Positions 17,357 through 24,292 of a stretch of DNA of 64,000 nt are shown in pieces. The number at the start of each line of letters is the position of its first letter. The first letter of the stretch is position 1. The notes beneath the pieces are model-generated. The model had not been told where the DNA came from, did not search any database, and saw nothing but the letters and a program-made list of their open reading frames with translations. The stretch comes from CAYXAA01 sp964462985 (GTDB lineage: Bacteria > Pseudomonadota > Alphaproteobacteria > Rhizobiales > Stappiaceae): NCBI GenBank assembly GCA_964462985.1, contig CAYXAA010000021.1, forward strand, positions 1 through 64,000, read 5' to 3'. A program made the translations under genes and the position numbers.

Positions 17357-18276
17357 TGATCATCGAAGCGCTGGCGCCGGTGCTCATCGTTATTGCGACC
17401 GGCAACATCGTCGCGCGCCTGGGGCTTATCACGGGCGAGCAATGGGTCGGCATCGAGAGGATCGCCTATTTCGTACTGTATCCGGCGATCATCATCCACA
17501 CGGTGGCGCGCACCGACTTCATGGCCCTGCCGGCGTTGACGATGAGCCTGGTGCTGGTCGGCTCCATCCTCACCGTCGTTGCGCTCGCACTGATGTTGAG
17601 GCCACTGCTGGCGCGCTGGTTCGCCATGTCGGGACCGCGCTTCACCTCGGTGTTCCAGGGCGCGATCCGCTGGAACACCTTCGTTGCGCTCGCGCTCGGT
17701 GATGAATTGATCGGCGCCGAAGGACTCGCCCTGCTCGCGGTCGCCATCGTCGCGATGATTCCGATCCTCAACGTCATTTGCGTGCTGGTGCTGACGCGCT
17801 ACGCCAGCGGGACGGCGCCGGGCTGGCGCAAGATCGCGATCGACCTCATGAGAAATCCCTTCATCTGGTCGACCGCCCTCGGGCTTGCCCTCAACGTCAC
17901 CGGCGTGCCGCTGCCGGGCTTCCTGATGTCGACCCTGCAGATGCTCGGCAGCGCCGCGTTGCCGATCGGTATCGCCTGCGTGGGCGCCGGCCTTTCCCTG
18001 CGGGCCCTGCGGCGACCCGGTCCGGCCATGACGACCTCGACGCTGCTCAAGCTCGGCGTCATGCCGCTCGTCGGCTTCGGCCTCGCCCATCTTGCCGGGC
18101 TGACGGGGCCGGCGTTGATTGCCATCATGATCGCCATGTCGGTACCGACGGCCAGCGGCTCCTATCTTCTTGCCCGGCAGATGGGCGGCGACGCCAAGCT
18201 GATGGCAGAGATCCTGACCTTCGAAACCGTGCTTGCTGCCCTCACCATGCCGCTGTGGCTCGCGCTGGTGGTGTAA
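17350..18276 (+). CDS. AEC family transporter
   Basis: A 308-residue inner-membrane permease of the auxin efflux carrier family (Mem_trans), with about ten membrane helices split by a central charged loop. Features are the N-terminal helix A-P-V-L-I-V-I-A-T-G, then F-Y-V-L-Y-P-A-I-I-I, and the C-terminal A-M-S-V-P-T-A-S-G-S-Y-L-L-A motif. Bacterial members export dicarboxylates or similar organic anions; the substrate here is unknown. Its ATG lies within the end of ruvX, suggesting coupled translation. Confidence 0.88.
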   Translation: MLMIIEALAPVLIVIATGNIVARLGLITGEQWVGIERIAYFVLYPAIIIHTVARTDFMALPALTMSLVLVGSILTVVALALMLRPLLARWFAMSGPRFTSVFQGAIRWNTFVALALGDELIGAEGLALLAVAIVAMIPILNVICVLVLTRYASGTAPGWRKIAIDLMRNPFIWSTALGLALNVTGVPLPGFLMSTLQMLGSAALPIGIACVGAGLSLRALRRPGPAMTTSTLLKLGVMPLVGFGLAHLAGLTGPALIAIMIAMSVPTASGSYLLARQMGGDAKLMAEILTFETVLAALTMPLWLALVV

Positions 18277-18286
18277 GGCCCAGCCG

Positions 18287-19969
18287 TCACTTGTCCGGAT
18301 AAAGCCAGTCGACCAGGCCCTCGAGATCGAAGCGGCCGTCAAGCATGCCGTAGGTTGAGCGCCACTGGCCGGCGAGACGGCTCTCGATGAAGGCATCGGA
18401 CAGAACGGCCGGCGCGATCGCCCGCAGCGCCGCGGCGGCCGCGGTCAGAGCCAGCTGCTCCGTGAGGATGCGCGACGAGCCGGGGTCGTCGACACAGGCC
18501 TTGGCCGCCGCCTTCAGCACCTTGATCGAAACCGGTCCTGTCGGCCCGAGCGCGTTCTGCAGTTCGTCGAGCACGAGGTCCAGCGCCTCCGGCTGGCGCT
18601 CGAGCGCCCGCACCACGTCGAGGGCCATGACATTGCCCGACCCCTCCCAGATCGCGTTGACCGGCGCTTCGCGGTAGATCCTGGCGAGGTCGAAGTCCTC
18701 GGTGTAGCCGTTGCCGCCGAGGCACTCCATCGCCTCGTAGACAAGAGCCGGCGCCTGCTTGCAGACCCAGTACTTTACCGCCGGCGTCATCAGCCGCAGG
18801 TAGGCGGCCTCCGCCTCGCTGTCGGCAGCGCCGTCGAGCGCCCGGGCGAGCCGGATCGAAAGCGCGGTCGCGGCGGCGACGTCAAGGCTCATGTCGCCGA
18901 TCAGCCGCAGCATCAGCGGCTGATCGTAGAGCGCCTTGCCGAAGGCGTGGCGTCGGCGCACGTGATGGACGGCGCGTGACAATGCGGCGCGCATCAGCCC
19001 GGCCGAGCCCAGCGCGCAGTCGAGCCGGGTCGGCGTCACCATGTCGAGGATCACCCGGATGCCGCGCCCCTCGTCGCCGATGCGCTCGGCAAAGGCGCCC
19101 TCGAACTCCACTTCCGAGGAAGCGTTGGACCGGTTGCCGAGCTTGTTCTTCAGGCGCTGGATCCGGATCGCGTTGACCGACCCGTCGGGCCTGAAGCGCG
19201 GCATCAGGAAGCAGGTCGGACCTTCGCCGGTGCGGGCAAGCACGACGAAGGCGTCGGACATCGGCGCCGAGAGAAACCACTTGTGGCCCGTGATCCGGTA
19301 GGTTCCGTCGCCATCGCGCTCGGCATAGGTGGTGATCTGGCGCAGGTCAGTGCCGCCCTGCTTTTCCGTCAGACCCATGCCGAGAGTGACGCCCGCCTTT
19401 TCCGCTGCCGGCCTGAACCGATGATCGTAGCGCTTGCTGCGGATGCGCGGCACCCACACCTTCGCAACCTCCGGCTCGTGCACCAGAACCGCACCCGCTG
19501 CATTGGTCATGGTGATCGGGCAAAGGTGGCCTATTTCTGTCTGGGCGGTGATGTAGAACCGGGCTCCGCGCAGCACATGGCGTCTGCCCCCGGTGCCGGC
19601 GCTGTCGTCGACCACCGCCATGTGCAGCCCGGCCTCGGCCGACCGGCGCATCAGGGCGTGATACGCCGGATGAAAATCGACGGTGTCGAGGCGATGCCCA
19701 TAGGCATCATGCGAATGGAACACCGGCACTTGCTGGTTCGCCAGCCGCGCGAAATCCTGCGCCTCCTGCGCGCCCCAGTACCGGCCGTGGGCGGAAAGCT
19801 CCTGCTCCGCCTCCTCGTCGAGGGCGGAGCCGAGCGCCGCATTGAGCAGCGGGTCGCCGTCCATCAGGTTGTATCCGGCATAAGGTGCCGGCTGATTGGT
19901 AACCCGGTGTGTAACGAAGCGCGCGGCCGGCGCTGCCGGCTTCGCGCCTCCCCCAGCGTCTTCCGTCAT
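18287..19969 (-). CDS. aidB: AidB-like acyl-CoA dehydrogenase family protein
   Basis: A 560-residue flavoprotein resembling E. coli AidB, an adaptive-response protein that binds DNA and protects against alkylation. Shared landmarks include T-H-x-V-x-N-Q at the start, G-H-L-C-P-I-T-M-T, G-M-G-L-T-E-K-Q-G-G-T-D, L-K-N-K-L-G-N-R-S-N-A-S, T-R-L-D-C-A-L-G-S and I-W-E-G-S-G-N-V-M near the C-terminus. A GGAGGATGCC ribosome binding site directly precedes the ATG. It converges on the permease gene with ten bases between stops. No Ada-type regulator is visible nearby. Confidence 0.9.
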   Translation of the reverse strand: MTEDAGGGAKPAAPAARFVTHRVTNQPAPYAGYNLMDGDPLLNAALGSALDEEAEQELSAHGRYWGAQEAQDFARLANQQVPVFHSHDAYGHRLDTVDFHPAYHALMRRSAEAGLHMAVVDDSAGTGGRRHVLRGARFYITAQTEIGHLCPITMTNAAGAVLVHEPEVAKVWVPRIRSKRYDHRFRPAAEKAGVTLGMGLTEKQGGTDLRQITTYAERDGDGTYRITGHKWFLSAPMSDAFVVLARTGEGPTCFLMPRFRPDGSVNAIRIQRLKNKLGNRSNASSEVEFEGAFAERIGDEGRGIRVILDMVTPTRLDCALGSAGLMRAALSRAVHHVRRRHAFGKALYDQPLMLRLIGDMSLDVAAATALSIRLARALDGAADSEAEAAYLRLMTPAVKYWVCKQAPALVYEAMECLGGNGYTEDFDLARIYREAPVNAIWEGSGNVMALDVVRALERQPEALDLVLDELQNALGPTGPVSIKVLKAAAKACVDDPGSSRILTEQLALTAAAAALRAIAPAVLSDAFIESRLAGQWRSTYGMLDGRFDLEGLVDWLYPDK

Positions 19970-20063
19970 GGCATCCTCCGATTCGGCCGCCCCCGTAGGT
20001 GTGGACTAGCGTACCACGACGGCCGGGCTTCGCTTGCTGTTTCGCCGCCCAGGGCCTATAGCC

Positions 20064-21029
20064 ATGGCTTCGATGAGCCCGACCGACGCCTCCCGCCCCG
20101 AACGCTTTCCGCATCGGCACCTCCTCGGCATCGAGGGTCTGGAGCCGCAGGACATCCTTGGCCTGCTCGATCGCGCCGAAGCCGCGGTCGAGGTCAGCCG
20201 CCAGATCGAGAAGAAAAAGGCGGTGCTGCGCGGCCGCACCCAGATCAACCTGTTCTTCGAGGCCTCGACCAGGACACAGTCGTCATTCGAGATCGCCGGC
20301 AAGCGGCTCGGCGCCGACGTCATGAACATGTCGGTGTCCTCGTCCTCGGTGAAGAAGGGCGAGACGCTGATCGACACCGCGGCGACGCTGAACGCGATGC
20401 ACCCGGACATCCTGATCGTCCGGCACCATTCAGCCGGCGCGGTGCATCTGCTCGCCCAGAAAATCGGCTGCTCCGTCGTCAACGCCGGCGACGGCTCCCA
20501 TGAGCATCCGACCCAGGCGCTGCTCGACGCGCTGACCATGCGCCGCCACAAGGGCGAGATCGCCCGGCTCACCGTGGCAATCTGTGGCGACATCCTGCAT
20601 TCGCGCGTCGCCCGCTCCAACATTATCCTGCTCAATGCGCTGGGCGCCAGGGTGCGGGTCGTCGCCCCGGCGACGCTGCTGCCGAGCGGCATCGAGCGCA
20701 TGGGCGTCGAGGTGTTCACCTCCATGAAGGACGGGCTGAAGGGCGCCGACATCGTCATGATGCTGCGCCTGCAGCGTGAGCGCATGACCGGCGCCTTCGT
20801 CCCCTCGATCCGGGAATACTTCCGCTACTGGGGTCTCGACCGCGAGAAGCTGGGCTACGCCAAGCCCGACGCACTGGTGATGCATCCGGGGCCAATGAAC
20901 CGGGGCGTTGAGATCGATCCCGAGATCGCCGACGGGCCGCAGAGCCTGATCCGCGAACAGGTCGAGATGGGTGTCGCCGTCCGCATGGCCGTGCTTGAGG
21001 CGCTGGCGGCACATCTGCCGAATAAGTGA
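20064..21029 (+). CDS. pyrB: aspartate carbamoyltransferase catalytic subunit
   Basis: A 321-residue ATCase catalytic chain, which condenses carbamoyl phosphate with aspartate in pyrimidine synthesis. The carbamoyl phosphate loop F-E-A-S-T-R-T-Q-S-S-F, the H-P-T-Q-A-L-L-D motif and the aspartate-side loop H-P-G-P-M-N-R-G-V-E-I are all present. Start choice among three close ATGs (20034, 20064, 20073) is uncertain; none has a strong ribosome binding site. It is followed by an inactive-looking pyrC homologue, which in other bacteria forms a dodecamer with PyrB. Confidence 0.95.
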   Translation: MASMSPTDASRPERFPHRHLLGIEGLEPQDILGLLDRAEAAVEVSRQIEKKKAVLRGRTQINLFFEASTRTQSSFEIAGKRLGADVMNMSVSSSSVKKGETLIDTAATLNAMHPDILIVRHHSAGAVHLLAQKIGCSVVNAGDGSHEHPTQALLDALTMRRHKGEIARLTVAICGDILHSRVARSNIILLNALGARVRVVAPATLLPSGIERMGVEVFTSMKDGLKGADIVMMLRLQRERMTGAFVPSIREYFRYWGLDREKLGYAKPDALVMHPGPMNRGVEIDPEIADGPQSLIREQVEMGVAVRMAVLEALAAHLPNK

Positions 21030-21043
21030 GAAAGGCGGGACCA

Positions 21044-22345
21044 ATGCCCGAAAGCGCAAAACCGCTTGTTCTCGCCAACGCGCGCGTGATCGACCCGGCG
21101 CGGGATCTGGACGCGCCGGGTGCGGTGATCATCGCTGACGGAAAGATCCTCGCCGCCGGGCCGGAAGCGCTGAACCAGGGCACGCCCGAGGGGGCGGACG
21201 TGATCGACGTCGGCGGCGCCGTGACCGCGCCGGGTCTGATCGATATGGCGGTCTCGGTCGGCGAGCCGGGCGGCGAGCATCGCGAGACGCTGGCGAGCGC
21301 CAGCGAGGCAGCTGCGGCGGGCGGCATCACCACGATGATCACCCTGCCGGAGACCGATCCCGTGATCGACGATCCCGCACTGGTCGACTTCGTGCTGCGC
21401 CGGGCCCGCGATACGGCCCGCGTTCGAATCCACCCCATGGCCGCCCTGACCAAGGGGCTCGGCGGCGTCGACATGAGCGAAATCGGGCTGCTGCAGGAAG
21501 CAGGTGCCGTTGCCTTCACCGATGGGCATCGCTCGGTCGGCGATGCCCAGGTAATGCGCCGTCTCCTGACCTACGCCCGCGACTTCGGCGCGCTTGTCGT
21601 CCATCACGTCGAGGATCCGGCGCTGGCCGGCGCGGGCGTGATGAACGAAGGGCTGAGCGCAAGCTGGAAGGGGCTTTCCGGGGTACCGCGCGAGGCAGAG
21701 ATCATCATGGTCGAACGCGATCTCAGACTGGTCGGCCTCGCCCGCGGCCACTACCACGCCGCCCTGATCTCCTGCGCCGAGAGCGCCGATGCGATCCGCC
21801 GCGCCAAGGACAGGGGCCTCGACGTCACCACCGGCATTTCGATCAACCACCTGACGCTGAACGAAAACGACATCGGGCCGTATCGCACCTTTTTCAAGAT
21901 GTCGCCGCCGCTGCGCGACGAGGATGACCGCCAGGCGATGATCGCAGCACTCGCCGACGGCACGATCGACGTGATCGTGTCCAACCACGATCCGCAGGAC
22001 GTCGAGGCCAAGCGCCACCCCTTTGCGGAGGCCGAGGACGGCGCACTGGGGCTGGAGACCCTGCTTGCCGCCGGTCTGCGCCTTGTGCATGCCGAGGACA
22101 TCACCCTGATCCGCCTACTTGCTACCATGACGTGCAATCCGGCCGCACGGCTCGGCATTGATGGCGGCCGCCTCTCGCCAGGGGCTCCGGCCGACCTTGT
22201 CGTCTTCGACCCCGACCTTCCCTGGGTCCTGGACAAGGCGGCGATCCGGTCCCGCTCGAAAAACTCGCCTTTCGAGGACGCACGTTTCTCCGGCCGGGTG
22301 CTGCGCACGATCGTTGCAGGACGAACCGTCTACGCGTACCCTTGA
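21044..22345 (+). CDS. pyrC: dihydroorotase homologue, probably inactive (PyrC')
   Basis: A 433-residue protein of the class I dihydroorotase family by overall alignment (P-G-L-I-D-M, A-L-T-K-G-L-G-G, N-H-L-T-L, K-M-S-P-P-L-R, P-F). However, the metal-binding H-x-H after PGLIDM is A-V-S, the usual second H of the H-x-x-H-V-S region is replaced (HYHAALISC), and the catalytic D of D-H-A-P-H is N in N-H-D-P-Q. This is the pattern of PyrC', a non-catalytic partner required for ATCase assembly in Pseudomonas. The ATG at 21044 follows AAAGGCGGG; it lies 14 bases after the pyrB stop. Confidence 0.93.
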   Translation: MPESAKPLVLANARVIDPARDLDAPGAVIIADGKILAAGPEALNQGTPEGADVIDVGGAVTAPGLIDMAVSVGEPGGEHRETLASASEAAAAGGITTMITLPETDPVIDDPALVDFVLRRARDTARVRIHPMAALTKGLGGVDMSEIGLLQEAGAVAFTDGHRSVGDAQVMRRLLTYARDFGALVVHHVEDPALAGAGVMNEGLSASWKGLSGVPREAEIIMVERDLRLVGLARGHYHAALISCAESADAIRRAKDRGLDVTTGISINHLTLNENDIGPYRTFFKMSPPLRDEDDRQAMIAALADGTIDVIVSNHDPQDVEAKRHPFAEAEDGALGLETLLAAGLRLVHAEDITLIRLLATMTCNPAARLGIDGGRLSPGAPADLVVFDPDLPWVLDKAAIRSRSKNSPFEDARFSGRVLRTIVAGRTVYAYP

Positions 22346-22372
22346 GGGTGAAACACAACCTGGGGGTGTGCC

Positions 22373-22990
22373 TTGCCTGATCCGATCAGCTGGTCCCTGG
22401 TCTGGCCCTACTATCTCGCCGCACTTTTCTTTGGCTATTTGCTCGGCTCGATCCCGTTCGGCCTGATCATCACCCGTGCCGCCGGCCTCGGCGACATTCG
22501 CGCCATCGGCTCGGGCAACATTGGTACGACCAATGTGCTGCGCACCGGCCGCAAGAGTCTCGCTGCCCTGACCCTGCTTGGCGATGCGCTCAAGGGAACC
22601 CTCGCCGTCGTGCTCGCCGGGCGCTTCGGGCCCGAGACCGCGCTGATCGCCAGTCTTGGTGCCTTCCTCGGCCATCTCTTCCCCGTCTGGCTGCGGTTCC
22701 GGGGCGGCAAGGGTGTCGCCACCTATCTCGGCATCCTGCTCGGCCTCTACTGGCCTGCTGCGCTTTCCTTTGCCGTGATCTGGATCGCGGTCGCGGCCCT
22801 CACCCGCTATTCATCGCTGTCGGCGCTCACCGCGAGCCTCGCCACGCCGTTTCTGCTTGCCTTCGTCTTCGGCCGGGTTCAGGCCGCCGAGATGATGGGT
22901 CTGCTGTCCGTGTTCCTCTGGGCCAAGCATCACCCCAACATCAGGCGGCTCCTGAGCGGTTCGGAAAGCCGGATCGGGTCGAAGGGATGA
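22373..22990 (+). CDS. plsY: glycerol-3-phosphate acyltransferase PlsY
   Basis: A 205-residue inner-membrane acyltransferase that uses acyl-phosphate to make lysophosphatidic acid, the first step of phospholipid synthesis. The conserved loops are visible: G-S-G-N-I-G-T-T-N (46-54), the R-x-x-G-G-K-G-V-A loop (R-F-R-G-G-K-G-V-A-T) and H-H-P-N-I-R-R-L near the C-terminus, separated by membrane helices. The start is TTG, preceded by TGGGGGTG; no ATG or GTG gives the family N-terminus. It overlaps dprA by four bases (ATGA). Confidence 0.95.
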   Translation: MPDPISWSLVWPYYLAALFFGYLLGSIPFGLIITRAAGLGDIRAIGSGNIGTTNVLRTGRKSLAALTLLGDALKGTLAVVLAGRFGPETALIASLGAFLGHLFPVWLRFRGGKGVATYLGILLGLYWPAALSFAVIWIAVAALTRYSSLSALTASLATPFLLAFVFGRVQAAEMMGLLSVFLWAKHHPNIRRLLSGSESRIGSKG

Positions 22991-24135
22991 GCCCGGCGCC
23001 CGAAGCCGCCACGCGCCTTTCCGACCGCGAGCGGCTCGCCTGGCTTCGACTGATCCGCACCGAGAATGTCGGCCCGGCCACGTTCCACGAGCTTCTGCGC
23101 CGCTTCGGCACGGCTGCGGCCGCCCTCGACGCTCTTCCCGACCTTTCGAAACGCGGCGGCAGGGCGCGCCTGTGCCTCTATCCCGAGGCTGACGCCCGCC
23201 GCGAGATCGAGGCGCTGGCGCGGATGGGCGGCCGCTTCATCGCCTTCGGCGAGCCCGGCTATCCGCCGCACCTCTCGCATATCGACGGCGCACCGCCGCT
23301 TATTGCCGTCATCGGTGCGGACCAGGCGCTGGCCAGCCCCGCCGCCCTGGCAATCGTCGGCGCCCGCAATGCGTCGCTCGGGGGACAGAAGATCGCCGCG
23401 GAGCTGGCGCAGCGGCTCGGCGCCGCCGGCTTCGTCGTGGTGTCTGGCCTCGCCCGCGGCATCGATGCCGCGGCCCACCGCGCGGCCGTGACCACAGGCA
23501 CTGTCGCCGTCCTGGCCGGCGGCGTCGACGTCGTCTATCCGACGGAGAACCTGCCGCTGCTGGAAGCAGTCCTGGCTGCCGGCGGCGCGGCCGTCAGCGA
23601 GATGCCAATGGGCTGGCAGCCGCGGGCCCGGGACTTCCCAAGGCGCAACCGGCTCATCTCCGGCCTGTCGCTCGGCGTCGTCCTCGTCGAGGCGGCACGC
23701 GCCTCGGGTTCGCTGCACACCGCGCGCTTTGCCCTCGAGCAGAACCGGGAGGTCTTCGTGGTTCCCGGCTCCCCGCTCGACCCGCGCTCGGAAGGCGGCA
23801 ACCGTCTCATCCGACAGGGTGCGACGCTGGTGGGCGATGCCGACGACGTGCTTGAAAGCCTTGGCGGGCGCCGTTCGGTGCCCGCTCCGATCCTCGGCCA
23901 CAGCCACGAATCCGCAGGCCCCGATGCCACTGTTACCCTCGGCGAGGCCGACCGCGACCGGATCCTCGCCGCGATCGGCGCGGCACCAGTTGAGATCGAT
24001 GACCTGATCCGGCATCTCGCCCTGCCGGCCCATGCGGTTCACGTCGTCTTGCTCGAACTGGAACTTGCCGGGCGCGTGGAGCGCCACGCCGGTCACAGCG
24101 TCTCGCTGATTTCCGGTTCGTCGCACCTGATCTAG
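22987..24135 (+). CDS. dprA: DNA-processing protein DprA
   Basis: A 382-residue DprA/Smf protein, which binds incoming single-stranded DNA and loads RecA during transformation and recombination. An N-terminal SAM-like region (R-L-A-W-L-R-L-I-R-T) leads to the Rossmann-like core with I-V-G-A-R-N-A-S, S-G-L-A-R-G-I-D-A-A-A-H, V-L-A-G-G-V-D-V-V-Y-P and P-R-R-N-R-L-I-S-G-L-S. The C-terminal winged-helix (DML1-like) domain occupies about residues 310-375. Its ATG overlaps the plsY stop. Confidence 0.95.
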   Translation: MSPAPEAATRLSDRERLAWLRLIRTENVGPATFHELLRRFGTAAAALDALPDLSKRGGRARLCLYPEADARREIEALARMGGRFIAFGEPGYPPHLSHIDGAPPLIAVIGADQALASPAALAIVGARNASLGGQKIAAELAQRLGAAGFVVVSGLARGIDAAAHRAAVTTGTVAVLAGGVDVVYPTENLPLLEAVLAAGGAAVSEMPMGWQPRARDFPRRNRLISGLSLGVVLVEAARASGSLHTARFALEQNREVFVVPGSPLDPRSEGGNRLIRQGATLVGDADDVLESLGGRRSVPAPILGHSHESAGPDATVTLGEADRDRILAAIGAAPVEIDDLIRHLALPAHAVHVVLLELELAGRVERHAGHSVSLISGSSHLI

Positions 24136-24167
24136 CGCAGCGGTTTCGGGACGCTCCCACCCCGCAC

Positions 24168-24196
24168 TTGACCCCTGTCCCGCGACAGGCCATTTG
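24168..24196 (+). promoter_or_regulatory. candidate promoter and inverted repeat upstream of topA
   Basis: TTGACC at 24168-24173 could be a -35 element. It is directly followed by a perfect inverted repeat CCTGTC - CCGC - GACAGG (24174-24189). The matching -10 is weak (around CATTTG), so this is a tentative call. The repeat could instead help end the dprA transcript, though no T run follows it. Confidence 0.35.
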
Positions 24197-24292
24197 ACAG
24201 CCGGTCCCCAATTGCGGATCGTCGCGCCGGGCCCATCCACGGGCGGGCGTCGTCCTGCTGATTGCTTAATCCCTGTTTACGTCTGGGTATCG

